A model generated the notes under the pieces. It did not search any database. It was not told the DNA's origin and saw only the letters and a program-made list of their open reading frames with translations. DNA of 35,188 nucleotides from an uncultured Roseburia sp. (GTDB lineage Bacteria; Bacillota; Clostridia; Lachnospirales; Lachnospiraceae): assembly GCA_947567625.1 (NCBI GenBank), contig CANONN010000038.1:1-35188 (forward strand), written 5' to 3'. The translations under genes were made by a program, and so were the position numbers. Shown here in pieces: positions 8,426-16,419 of the stretch. Within the stretch, counting starts at the first letter, position 1; every line of letters begins with the position of its first letter.

Positions 8426-10105
8426 ATGCAGTTATCAGGTGCGCAGATCGTCATCGAATGCTTAAAAGAGCAGGGGGTCGATACCGTGTTTGGGTATCCG
8501 GGCGGCGCCATCTTAAATGTATACGATGAATTATATCTACACCAGAGTGAAATCAAACATGTGCTGACGTCCCATGAGCAGGGAGCCGCACACGCGGCGG
8601 ACGGCTATGCGAGGAGCACCGGGAAAGTCGGCGTGTGCTTTGCCACCAGCGGACCAGGGGCGACCAATCTGGTGACCGGTATCGCCACCGCCTATATGGA
8701 CTCTGTCCCGCTCGTGGCGCTTACCTGCAATGTCACGGTGCCGCTGCTTGGAAAGGACAGTTTTCAGGAGATTGATATTGCCGGCATCACGATGCCGATC
8801 ACAAAACACAATTTTATCGTAAAAGACGTGGCCAAGCTGGCCGATACTATAAGACGGGCTTTTCGGATTGCCCAGACCGGCAGGCCGGGGCCGGTGCTTG
8901 TCGATATCCCAAAAGATGTCACCGCGCAAAAAACGGAGTACGAAACCGTTCGGCCGCAGCCGGTGGCGCGCGTGAAAGATACCATCCGCGAGGAGGACAT
9001 CGCGCAAGCGGCTGCCATGATCGACGAGGCGAAAAAGCCCTATATCTTTGTGGGCGGCGGCGCCGTGATCTCCGGGGCCAGCGAGGAGCTTAAGGAGTTT
9101 GTGGAGATCGTCGATGCCCCCGTCTGTGATACGCTGATGGGTAAGGGCGCCTACGACGGCACCGGGGAGCGCTACACGGGTATGCTCGGCATGCACGGCA
9201 CCAAATCCTCCAATCTCGGCGTCAGCAGCTGCGACCTGTTGATCGCTGTGGGTGTGCGCTTTTCGGACCGCGTGCTCGGAAACGCACAAAAGTTTGCGAG
9301 ACAGGCGAAGATTTTACAGATTGACGTCGACCCGGCGGAGATCAATAAAAATATCCGTGTCGACGCCAGCGTGATCGGCGATATCCGTGAAGTGCTGCGC
9401 TGTCTCAACCAGAGATTAAAGAGGCAGGACCACGGCCCATGGATGGAACATATGATGGAGCTGAAAGACAGATACCCGCTGCATTATCCCGACGCCGGCT
9501 TGTCAGGGCCGTTTGTCGTTGAGGAGATCTATCGCGCGACCGGGGGAGACGCCATTGTGGTGACGGAGGTCGGACAGCATCAGATGTGGGCTGCGCAGTA
9601 TTATAAGTATTCTAAGCCGCGCACGCTGCTGACTTCCGGCGGGCTTGGCACGATGGGCTATGGGCTCGGGGCCGCCATCGGCGCCCAGTGTGCGAACCCC
9701 GATAAGCAGGTTGTCAATATTGCGGGGGACGGCTGTTTTCGCATGAATATGAACGAGATCGCCACTGCGGTGCGGCAGAAGCTGCCGCTGATACAGGTGA
9801 TCATCAATAATCATGTGCTCGGCATGGTGCGCCAGTGGCAGGATTTATTCTACGAGAAACGCTATTCCGCCACCGTGCTCGACGACGGCGTGGATTTTGT
9901 CAGGCTGGCCGAGGCCATGGGGGCCAAGGCATACCGCGCAGGCACCAGAGACGAGTTTTGTGAGGCATTTGCTAAGGCCTTGGAGGAAAAAATACCGGTG
10001 GTGATCGACTGTATCATTAATTGTGATGATAAAGTCTGGCCGATGGTTGCGCCCGGCGCCGATATCAGCACAGCCTTTACGGATGAAGATCTCGTAGAGC
10101 AGTGA
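8426..10105 (+). CDS. ilvB: Acetolactate synthase, catalytic (large) subunit
   Basis: A ThDP-dependent enzyme that condenses two pyruvates, or pyruvate with 2-oxobutanoate, as the first common step of branched-chain amino acid synthesis. At 559 residues it has the usual three domains: an N-terminal PYR domain with the ThDP-activating E51 in 'SHEQGAAHAADGYAR', a central FAD-binding-like domain, and a C-terminal PP domain with 'GDG' at 434-436 followed by 'VIINNHVLGMVRQWQ'. The residues around 'GKDSFQEIDIAGIT' are typical of the anabolic, FAD-containing type rather than catabolic AlsS. No ilvN regulatory subunit follows, so it must be encoded elsewhere or be dispensable. The ATG at 8426 has an AGAGGAA site 7-8 bases ahead. 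Confidence 0.95.
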   Translation: MQLSGAQIVIECLKEQGVDTVFGYPGGAILNVYDELYLHQSEIKHVLTSHEQGAAHAADGYARSTGKVGVCFATSGPGATNLVTGIATAYMDSVPLVALTCNVTVPLLGKDSFQEIDIAGITMPITKHNFIVKDVAKLADTIRRAFRIAQTGRPGPVLVDIPKDVTAQKTEYETVRPQPVARVKDTIREEDIAQAAAMIDEAKKPYIFVGGGAVISGASEELKEFVEIVDAPVCDTLMGKGAYDGTGERYTGMLGMHGTKSSNLGVSSCDLLIAVGVRFSDRVLGNAQKFARQAKILQIDVDPAEINKNIRVDASVIGDIREVLRCLNQRLKRQDHGPWMEHMMELKDRYPLHYPDAGLSGPFVVEEIYRATGGDAIVVTEVGQHQMWAAQYYKYSKPRTLLTSGGLGTMGYGLGAAIGAQCANPDKQVVNIAGDGCFRMNMNEIATAVRQKLPLIQVIINNHVLGMVRQWQDLFYEKRYSATVLDDGVDFVRLAEAMGAKAYRAGTRDEFCEAFAKALEEKIPVVIDCIINCDDKVWPMVAPGADISTAFTDEDLVEQ

Positions 10106-10218
10106 GGGAAGAGCAGTAAAATCTCGTTTACGGGCTTTTGCTCATTGCCAATGGGGATAAAGATAGGGCATATTATTTTGCATAGAACATGCCACACGAG
10201 TAATAAGATAGTGAAAAT

Positions 10219-10234
10219 GGCGCCTTTTTGCGCC
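10219..10234 (+). repeat. Short GC-rich hairpin in the serC leader
   Basis: GGCGC (10219-10223) pairs with GCGCC (10230-10234) around a 6-base loop, 18 bases ahead of the serC ribosome binding site. No T-run follows. The rest of the 164-base gap after ilvB has another loose pairing (GAGCA/TGCTC near 10110-10143) but no terminator I would defend, so read-through from ilvB into serC is possible. Confidence 0.4.
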
Positions 10235-10269
10235 GCCACCATAAAGCAAATAGGAGGAGAAGATACATT

Positions 10270-11352
10270 ATGAGCAGAGTATACAATTTTTCGGCAGGAC
10301 CGGCGGTATTGCCGGAAGAGGTATTAAAAGAAGCGGCAGATGAGATGTTGGATTATCAGGGGAGCGGTATGTCCGTGATGGAGATGAGCCACCGTTCCAA
10401 AGTATATGATAAGATCATCAAAGACGCGGAGCAGGATTTGCGGGAATTGATGAATATTCCCGACAACTACAAGGTATTGTTTTTGCAGGGCGGGGCTTCC
10501 CAGCAGTTCGCCATGATACCGATGAATCTGATGAAGAACAAAAAGGCCGGCCATATTGTGACCGGACAGTGGGCAAAAAAAGCGTTCCAGGAGGCAAAGA
10601 TTTACGGTGAGGCGGTAAAGCTCGCTTCTTCGGAAGATCAGACCTTTTCCTATATCCCGGACTGTTCCGATCTGGATATCCCGGAGGATTTGGATTACGT
10701 TTATATCTGCGAGAATAATACGATCTACGGCACCAAATACAAAGAGCTGCCGAACACGAAAGGGCATGTGCTCGTTGCCGATGTATCCTCCTGCTTTCTG
10801 TCAGAGCCGATCGATGTGAGCAAATACGGCATTGTCTATGGTGGCGTACAGAAAAATGTGGGCCCGGCCGGCGTCGTGATCGTGATTATCCGTGAAGATT
10901 TAATTACGGAGGATACGCTTCCCGGCACGCCGACGATGTTAAAATATAAGACGCACGCGGACAATGATTCCCTCTACAATACACCGCCGTGCTACGGCAT
11001 TTATATCTGCGGCAAAGTATTCAAATGGCTCAAAAAGATGGGCGGTCTCGCCGTGATGAAAGAGCGTAACGAGGAGAAAGCAAAGATTCTTTATGATTTC
11101 TTAGACCAGAGCAAGATGTTTAAAGGAACCGTAGTGGCCAAAGACCGTTCTCTCATGAATGTGCCGTTTGTAACCGGCGATGAAGAGCTGGATGCGAAGT
11201 TTGTAAAAGAGGCGACAGCCGCAGGATTTGTAAACTTAAAGGGCCACCGCACGGTCGGTGGTATGCGCGCATCGATCTACAATGCCATGCCAAAAGAGGG
11301 CGTTGTGAAACTGGTAGAATTTATGAAGAAATTTGAGGAGGAAAACGCATAA
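10270..11352 (+). CDS. serC: Phosphoserine aminotransferase
   Basis: PLP enzyme that converts 3-phosphohydroxypyruvate plus glutamate to O-phosphoserine, the second step of serine synthesis. The 360 residues match the SerC family. It begins with 'MSRVYNFSAGPAVLPEEVL', the family's signature N-terminus. 'FLQGGASQQFAMIPMNL' supplies the phosphate/PLP-binding region, and K195 in 'YGGVQKNVGPAGV' is the Schiff-base lysine. The ATG at 10270 is preceded by AGGAGGAG near 10252-10258. The frame extends upstream, but those codons lack a ribosome binding site and do not resemble the family. Its stop overlaps the serA start (TAATG), implying coupled translation. Confidence 0.97.
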   Translation: MSRVYNFSAGPAVLPEEVLKEAADEMLDYQGSGMSVMEMSHRSKVYDKIIKDAEQDLRELMNIPDNYKVLFLQGGASQQFAMIPMNLMKNKKAGHIVTGQWAKKAFQEAKIYGEAVKLASSEDQTFSYIPDCSDLDIPEDLDYVYICENNTIYGTKYKELPNTKGHVLVADVSSCFLSEPIDVSKYGIVYGGVQKNVGPAGVVIVIIREDLITEDTLPGTPTMLKYKTHADNDSLYNTPPCYGIYICGKVFKWLKKMGGLAVMKERNEEKAKILYDFLDQSKMFKGTVVAKDRSLMNVPFVTGDEELDAKFVKEATAAGFVNLKGHRTVGGMRASIYNAMPKEGVVKLVEFMKKFEEENA

Positions 11353-12515
11353 TGTATCGTTATCATTGTTTAAACCCGATTGCTTCCGTGGGACTGGAGC
11401 TGTTTTCGGAGGAATATCAAAAGGTGGAGGAGTTAAAGGATGCCGATGCCGCCCTGGTGAGAAGCGCCGCCATGCACGATCTGGAGCTGCCGGAGAGCCT
11501 TTTGGCTGTCGCAAGGGCAGGAGCGGGCGTCAACAATATTCCGCTGGATAAATGTGCGGAGAAAGGCATTGTCGTGTTCAACACGCCGGGCGCCAATGCC
11601 AACGGCGTAAAGGAGCTGGTGTTTGCCGGGATGCTCTACGCCTCCCGCGATCTGGTCGGCGGTATCGAGTGGTGTCTCGAGAATCAAAATGACGACAATA
11701 TCGCCAAGACGGCGGAAAAGCAGAAGAAAAATTTTGCGGGAACCGAGATTTCCGGCAAGAAGATCGGCGTGATCGGCCTGGGCGCTATCGGCGTTTTGGT
11801 TGCGAACGCGGCTACGCATATGGGAATGGAGGTTTACGGCTATGACCCGTATATTTCCGTCAATGCGGCGTGGAATCTCTCGCGCAGCGTCAAGCATGTG
11901 ACGAACGTGGAGGATATCTATCGCGAATGTGATTTTATCACCGTCCATGTGCCGCTTTTGGATTCGACCAGAAAGATGATTAACGCGGAGGCGATCGCGA
12001 TGATGAAGCCGACAGCGGTCGTGCTCAATTTTGCCAGAGACCTGCTGGTGGACGAGGAAGCCATGGTAGACGCGCTGGCGAAAGACAAGATCAAAAAATA
12101 TGTGTCCGATTTCCCGAACACGACGACAGTCGGCGCCAAGGGCTGTATTGTGACCCCGCATCTCGGCGCGTCCACGGCGGAGTCGGAGGACAATTGTGCG
12201 ATTATGGCCGTGCGCGAAATCCGCGATTTCCTGGAGAACGGCAATATTGTCCACTCGGTCAATTTCCCGGACTGCAATATGGGCGCATGTACGACCGCGG
12301 GCAGAGTCGGTATTCTGCACAAGAATGAGAGCAATATCTTAAGCGGCTTTACCGCGATTTTCGGCGAGGCGGGGATTAACATCGACGGCATGGCTAATAA
12401 GTCGAAAGGCGATTATGCCTATGCGCTGTTTGATATTGACGCGTCGGTCGGCGATGAGGTGTTAAAGAAGCTGGAGGCATGCAATGGCGTACTACGCGTG
12501 CGCAAGGTGAAATAG
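11352..12515 (+). CDS. serA: D-3-phosphoglycerate dehydrogenase with C-terminal ACT domain
   Basis: Oxidises 3-phosphoglycerate with NAD, the first step of serine synthesis. At 387 residues it has split substrate-binding segments, a central Rossmann domain with 'GKKIGVIGLGAIGVLVAN', and an ACT domain from about residue 318 ('LSGFTAIFGEAGINIDG'), which in this family often mediates serine feedback. R229 in 'NFARDLLVDEEA' and H270 in 'VTPHLGASTAESED' are two of the three catalytic residues. The glutamate expected between them (as in 'DVFxxEP') is not at the usual place: the segment reads 'YVSDFPNTTTVG' and is shorter. A GAGGAGG site inside the end of serC precedes the ATG. The start overlaps the serC stop by one base. 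Confidence 0.93.
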   Translation: MYRYHCLNPIASVGLELFSEEYQKVEELKDADAALVRSAAMHDLELPESLLAVARAGAGVNNIPLDKCAEKGIVVFNTPGANANGVKELVFAGMLYASRDLVGGIEWCLENQNDDNIAKTAEKQKKNFAGTEISGKKIGVIGLGAIGVLVANAATHMGMEVYGYDPYISVNAAWNLSRSVKHVTNVEDIYRECDFITVHVPLLDSTRKMINAEAIAMMKPTAVVLNFARDLLVDEEAMVDALAKDKIKKYVSDFPNTTTVGAKGCIVTPHLGASTAESEDNCAIMAVREIRDFLENGNIVHSVNFPDCNMGACTTAGRVGILHKNESNILSGFTAIFGEAGINIDGMANKSKGDYAYALFDIDASVGDEVLKKLEACNGVLRVRKVK

Positions 12516-12519
12516 TTCT

Positions 12520-12551
12520 GATTCACGGCTGATTTCACAAGACTGTGAATC
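12520..12551 (+). repeat. Competing hairpins between serA and the DUF1015 gene
   Basis: GATTCAC at 12520-12526 is a perfect inverted match to GTGAATC at 12545-12551. A second candidate arm at 12531-12538 (GATTTCAC) can pair with the same right arm with one bulged T and a 6-base loop. The two folds exclude each other. No T-run follows. This may be a processing or regulatory element in the 75-base gap. Confidence 0.4.
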
Positions 12552-12560
12552 GTAATACAA

Positions 12561-12573
12561 AATGATAATCATT
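12561..12573 (+). promoter_or_regulatory. Near-palindrome resembling the core of a Fur box
   Basis: The 13-mer AATGATAATCATT at 12561-12573 is a dyad around one central base and matches the middle of the classical Fur consensus, but the outer bases do not follow it. It lies just ahead of the DUF1015 ribosome binding site. Metal-responsive regulation would be speculative. Confidence 0.25.
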
Positions 12574-12590
12574 TAACGGAGGTGTATGAA

Positions 12591-13838
12591 ATGGCAACAG
12601 TAAAACCATTTATAGCCATCCGTCCATGTCAGGGGAAGGCGGCAGAGATTGCTGCCCTCCCTTATGATGTTTATAACAGGGAGGAAGCGACAAGAGCGGT
12701 GGAGCATGCGCCGCTGTCCTTTCTGCGCATCGACAGGGCGGAGACGCAGTTTTCAAGTTCCGTCGATACCTATGCGGACCAGGTGTATCAGAAAGCCCAT
12801 GATTTGCTCTGGGGCATGGTGGAAGATGGCTCCTTTATAAGAGAACACAAGCGCTGCTATTATGTCTACGAGCTTACCATGGACGGAAGGACACAGACCG
12901 GCATCGCGGCCTGTGCGTCGATCGACGATTACCAGAACAACGTCATCAAAAAACATGAAAATACCCGCGCGGAGAAAGAAAAGGACCGCATCCGCCATGT
13001 GGATGTGTGCAGTGCGCAGACGGGGCCTATTTTCCTCGCATACCGCTCGAACGATACCATCAATCAGATTGTCGAGCGCGCAAAAGCCGGGGAGGCGGAA
13101 TACGATTTCACCGCGGAGGACGGAATCAGGCACCGCGTGTTTGTGATCGCGGAGGATGCGGATATTGCGGCGATCGAGCAGGCGTTTGCGGGGATTGGAG
13201 AGATCTATATCGCAGACGGCCATCACCGCGCGGCGTCCGCGGTCAAGGTGGGACTTGGGCGGCGTGCGTCGCATCCCGGATATGACGGCACGGAGGAGTT
13301 TAATTATTTTCTCTCGGTGCTCTTTCCCGACGACCAGTTAATGATTATGGATTATAACCGTGTGGTAAAAGACTTAAACGGATATTCATTTCACGATTTC
13401 GTAATGGAAGTGCAGAAGCGTTTTGATGTGACCGAAATTACCGGGCGAAAGGATGTGCGGCCAGATGAGCGCGGCAGCTTTACCATGTATGTGGAGGGAC
13501 ATTGGCTGCTGTGTCGGATTCGCAAACAGGACAGAAAGCCGCAGGATCCGGTGGCAGATCTGGACGTTTCGCTCTTGCAGGACATGCTCTTAGAACCAGT
13601 GCTCGGCATCAAGGACCCCAAAACGGATGATCGAATCGACTTTGTCGGCGGTATCCGCGGCATGGAGGAGCTGGTGCGCCGCTGCCAGTCGGACTGCGCC
13701 GTGGCCTTTGCCATGTACCCGACGTCGATCGGGGAGCTGTTTGCCGTGGCCGACGCAGGGCTCCTGATGCCGCCGAAGTCTACCTGGTTTGAGCCGAAGC
13801 TTCGCAGCGGCTTGTTTATTCACGAAATAGAACGATAA
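12591..13838 (+). CDS. DUF1015 family protein linked to serine biosynthesis
   Basis: A soluble 415-residue protein without signal peptide or membrane segments. Conserved DUF1015 features are the N-terminal 'IRPCQGKAAEIAALPYDVYN', the central 'KKHENTRAEKEKDRIRH' and D209-R213 'YIADGHHRAASA'. A DG(x)HR motif is also the signature of ParB/sulfiredoxin-fold proteins, which include the free serine kinases SerK and SbnI. I infer a phosphate- or nucleotide-handling role, but no activity can be assigned from sequence. The gene lies 75 bases behind serA and 17 bases ahead of the mscS-family gene. SerC and SerA are present but no SerB-type phosphatase is, so this protein is a candidate for the phosphoserine step. 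The ATG at 12591 has GGAGGTG at 12579-12584; the GTG at 12582 lies within that site. Confidence 0.88.
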   Translation: MATVKPFIAIRPCQGKAAEIAALPYDVYNREEATRAVEHAPLSFLRIDRAETQFSSSVDTYADQVYQKAHDLLWGMVEDGSFIREHKRCYYVYELTMDGRTQTGIAACASIDDYQNNVIKKHENTRAEKEKDRIRHVDVCSAQTGPIFLAYRSNDTINQIVERAKAGEAEYDFTAEDGIRHRVFVIAEDADIAAIEQAFAGIGEIYIADGHHRAASAVKVGLGRRASHPGYDGTEEFNYFLSVLFPDDQLMIMDYNRVVKDLNGYSFHDFVMEVQKRFDVTEITGRKDVRPDERGSFTMYVEGHWLLCRIRKQDRKPQDPVADLDVSLLQDMLLEPVLGIKDPKTDDRIDFVGGIRGMEELVRRCQSDCAVAFAMYPTSIGELFAVADAGLLMPPKSTWFEPKLRSGLFIHEIER

Positions 13839-13855
13839 AGGAACGGAGGTTAATT

Positions 13856-14770
13856 ATGTATCTAGCAGTGGAACCGATTCCCACCAGCGCGACGGAGACG
13901 ATCGAAATTTTAAACAGTGCACAGCAGGGACTTCAGGAAGTGACGAAAAATCCGGGCATCATCCGCGCATGGCTCGAAGGCTTGCTGCCGGATGTGCTGG
14001 GATTTGCGATACAGCTTGTGGTGGCGGTTGTCGTGTATCTGATTGCCAGCCGGCTGATACACCTCGTGTTAAAGATTGTGCGGCGTTCCATGGAAAGAGC
14101 CAACACCGACGAGGGTGTCAAGCAGTTTGTGCTGCCGTTAATCAAATATACCTTATATCTGATTTTAATTTTTATCATCATGGGGCTTTTTGGCATTGCC
14201 ACGACGTCCGCGGTGGCGGTGTTAGGTTCTGCCGGCGTCGCAGTCGGCCTCGCCCTCCAGGGCAGCCTTTCCAATTTTGCCGGCGGCGTGCTGATTCTGA
14301 TTCTAAAGCCGTTTAAGGTCGGCGACTACATTGTGGAGCACGGGCATGGCAATGAGGGCACGGTTGCCGAGATTTCTATTTTTTACACAACGCTGACGAC
14401 GCCGGACAACCGGGTGATCGTGATTCCGAACGGCAATCTCTCCAACAGCAGCCTGACGAATGTCTCGCGTCTCGACAAACGCAGGGTCGATCTCGTGGTG
14501 GGAATCGGCTATGAGGCGGATATCAGGAAAGCGAAGGAAGTGTTCTATCATGTGGCCGAGCAGGAGAGCACAAGGCTTCCGGAGGAGGAGATCACGGTGT
14601 TTGTGGACAATCTGGGCGTTTCCTCCGTCGACCTTGGGCTTCGCATCTGGGTCAATGCCGCCGATTACTGGGCGGCAAAATGGCGGCTGACAGAAAATAT
14701 CAAGGCCGCGCTGGACGAGCATCAGATTTCGATTCCCTATCAGCAGATTGATGTGCAGATCAAGCAATAA
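13856..14770 (+). CDS. Small-conductance mechanosensitive channel, MscS family
   Basis: A 304-residue membrane protein with three N-terminal helices (about residues 40-65, 80-125 and the pore helix about 120-150). The pore-lining helix shows the Gly/Ala pattern 'GSAGVAVGLALQGSLSNFA', and the beta domain that follows has 'LKPFKVGDYIVEHG' and 'VIVIPNGNLSNSSLTNVSR', both hallmarks of MscS. Such channels open on membrane tension to release solutes after osmotic downshock. The start is supported by GGAGG about 7 bases ahead. It is only 17 bases behind the DUF1015 gene, so it seems to be the last gene of the serine operon, for no obvious functional reason. Length matches the short MscS class. Confidence 0.95.
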   Translation: MYLAVEPIPTSATETIEILNSAQQGLQEVTKNPGIIRAWLEGLLPDVLGFAIQLVVAVVVYLIASRLIHLVLKIVRRSMERANTDEGVKQFVLPLIKYTLYLILIFIIMGLFGIATTSAVAVLGSAGVAVGLALQGSLSNFAGGVLILILKPFKVGDYIVEHGHGNEGTVAEISIFYTTLTTPDNRVIVIPNGNLSNSSLTNVSRLDKRRVDLVVGIGYEADIRKAKEVFYHVAEQESTRLPEEEITVFVDNLGVSSVDLGLRIWVNAADYWAAKWRLTENIKAALDEHQISIPYQQIDVQIKQ

Positions 14771-14829
14771 TATAGTGAATGTATGGATTATGAAGCAATG
14801 AATAGAAATTGGCAAAGAAAGTAAAGCGC

Positions 14830-14870
14830 AAAAATAGCCGTCCCCTCTCAAAGGTTACGGCTATTTTTTT
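14830..14870. terminator. Bidirectional terminator between convergent mscS and ABC importer genes
   Basis: A 12-bp perfect stem (14830-14841 with 14857-14868) carries A5 on its left and T7 on its right. It can therefore stop both the plus-strand serC-to-mscS transcript and the minus-strand importer transcript, whose last codon is at 14872. Confidence 0.93.
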
Positions 14871-14871
14871 A

Positions 14872-15696
14872 CTACAGAACTTTCGAGAGAAAATCACGAA
14901 GTCTTGGATTTTTGGGATTGCCAAAGAATTCCTCCGGCGTCCCGCTCTCTAAGATCTGGCCCTCGTCGATAAAAAGGACCTTGTTGGCGACTTCCCTGGC
15001 GAACCCCATCTCGTGTGTGACGATCACCATCGTCATGCCCTCCGCGGCGAGCGCTTTCATCAGGTCTAAGACCTCGCCGACCATCTCCGGGTCGAGTGCG
15101 CTGGTGGGCTCGTCGAAGAGAATGACATCGGGATTCATGGCCAGAGAGCGCACGATGGCGATGCGCTGCTTTTGTCCGCCGGAGAGCGTCGAGGGGTAGA
15201 CGTTGGCCTTGTCCTCCATGCCGATGCGGCGCAAAAGAGAGAGCGCATTTTCGCGCGCCTGGGCCGTAATCTTTGCCGCGGTAGTCGCGATGGCGGCCTT
15301 CTCCCGTTTCTCTTTGCGAAACAGGTTTGTAAACGGCAGAAAAAAGTTTTGCCGCTTTGCTCTGCGCAAGTCCTGGCATTGGACATACACGGGCGCCAGC
15401 ATAATATTCTGCAATACGGTCTTGTTGTTGAACAGATTAAAATGCTGGAAGACCATGCCCATATGCCGGCGGTGTATATTGATATCTACTTTGGGGTCGG
15501 CGATATCCACGCCGTTAAAGATAATCTGACCGCCGGTGGGGTCTTCCATGCAGTTTAGGCAGCGCAAAAATGTACTTTTGCCGGAGCCGGAGGGTCCGAT
15601 GACAACCATGATATCACCTTTTTCGATGGTGACGTTGATGCCGTTTAAAACTTTGTTTTCTCCAAACTGTTTTTCCAGATTAATGACGTCTATCAC
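14872..15696 (-). CDS. Polar amino acid ABC importer, ATP-binding protein (GlnQ-type) with an insertion
   Basis: ATPase of a HisP/GlnQ-type importer. Walker A 'GPSGSGKST' lies at 34-42, the Q-loop in '[10 protein letters not shown]', the signature 'LSGGQKQR' from 171, Walker B 'VILFDEP' at 191-197 and the H-loop in 'VTHEMGF'. Family members are about 240-250 residues, whereas this one has about 274 because of roughly 32 extra, basic, helix-prone residues between 'NIMLAPV' and '[11 protein letters not shown]', in the helical subdomain that meets the permease. The frame is open from a TTG at 15732. I place the start at the GTG at 15696, where the protein aligns with GlnQ ('[12 protein letters not shown]') and an AAGGAG site lies 11 bases ahead. 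It overlaps the permease gene by 17 bases. Confidence 0.93.
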   Translation of the reverse strand: MIDVINLEKQFGENKVLNGINVTIEKGDIMVVIGPSGSGKSTFLRCLNCMEDPTGGQIIFNGVDIADPKVDINIHRRHMGMVFQHFNLFNNKTVLQNIMLAPVYVQCQDLRRAKRQNFFLPFTNLFRKEKREKAAIATTAAKITAQARENALSLLRRIGMEDKANVYPSTLSGGQKQRIAIVRSLAMNPDVILFDEPTSALDPEMVGEVLDLMKALAAEGMTMVIVTHEMGFAREVANKVLFIDEGQILESGTPEEFFGNPKNPRLRDFLSKVL

Positions 15697-16390
15697 TTTT
15701 CCCAAGGCTCCTTTCCATAAGTTTGATTCCAAGGCTAATGATTAATACGAGGGCGATATAAATCATGGCCATCACCAGATAGGGAACCATAAATTCATAG
15801 CTGCTGCTGCCTATGTAGTTGAACGCCACGTAGAGATCGGCGGCGCCGACAAAGCTGACGACGGAGGTCTCTTTGATCAGGGTGATAAATTCATTGCCCA
15901 TGGTGGGGAGAATATTCTTTACCGCCTGCGGAATGACGATCTTTCGCATGGCTGTGCCAAAGCTAAGGCCGACCGCGCGGCCGCCCTCCATCTGCCCCGG
16001 GTCTACAGAGAGGATGCCGCCCCGCATGATCTCGGAGATATAGGCGCCGCTGTTTAGCCCGAAGACGAGGATAGAAACCTGTAAGCCGGTGAAATGCACA
16101 TCCAGGATCGGAAGCAGGACATAGTAAACGACAAGCAGCTGCACTACCATCGGGGTACCGCGGAACAGCGCAACATAAAAGCTGCAAATGCCGTTTAACA
16201 CTTTTGGAAGTCTTTTATACTTCGGAATGACACGTACCGTCGCGATCAGGGTGCCGATGACGATGCCGATTACAAGACCGAGCACGGCGATCAGCAATGT
16301 GTTTTTCAGTCCCTCCACGACTTTGACATATCCATTATAATCGATAAAGCTTTCAATGAATTTGTCAATTTTCTGACTCAAATTTCCCAT
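15680..16390 (-). CDS. Polar amino acid ABC importer, permease (HisM/GlnP family)
   Basis: A 236-residue inner-membrane permease with about five membrane helices. The N-terminal '[19 protein letters not shown]' is the standard start of the first permease helix, and the EAA loop '[20 protein letters not shown]' contacts the ATPase. Transporters of this type take up glutamine, glutamate, cystine, histidine or related solutes. Only one permease is encoded, so it presumably works as a homodimer. The ATG at 16390 has AAGGAC about 8 bases ahead. It follows the binding-protein gene by 29 bases and overlaps the ATPase gene. Confidence 0.95.
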   Translation of the reverse strand: MGNLSQKIDKFIESFIDYNGYVKVVEGLKNTLLIAVLGLVIGIVIGTLIATVRVIPKYKRLPKVLNGICSFYVALFRGTPMVVQLLVVYYVLLPILDVHFTGLQVSILVFGLNSGAYISEIMRGGILSVDPGQMEGGRAVGLSFGTAMRKIVIPQAVKNILPTMGNEFITLIKETSVVSFVGAADLYVAFNYIGSSSYEFMVPYLVMAMIYIALVLIISLGIKLMERSLGKSDRRH

Positions 16391-16419
16391 GAAAAAGTCC
16401 TTTCGTGTGAGGCGCCGTT

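Noticed and set aside
10106-10269. Terminator after ilvB and a promoter for serC
   Set aside because: Only loose pairings without a T-run, and -35/-10 candidates (TTGCAT with TAATAA) that match poorly. Neither was strong enough to list.
11433-12320. A 295-codon open frame on the minus strand opposite serA
   Set aside because: Arg/His-rich, without family resemblance or ribosome binding site, and fully inside a well-recognised gene. It is a shadow of GC-rich codon usage. Similar long minus-strand frames opposite leuB/ilvD (6650-7411), ilvB (8537-9289) and ftsY (24750-25481) were dropped for the same reason.
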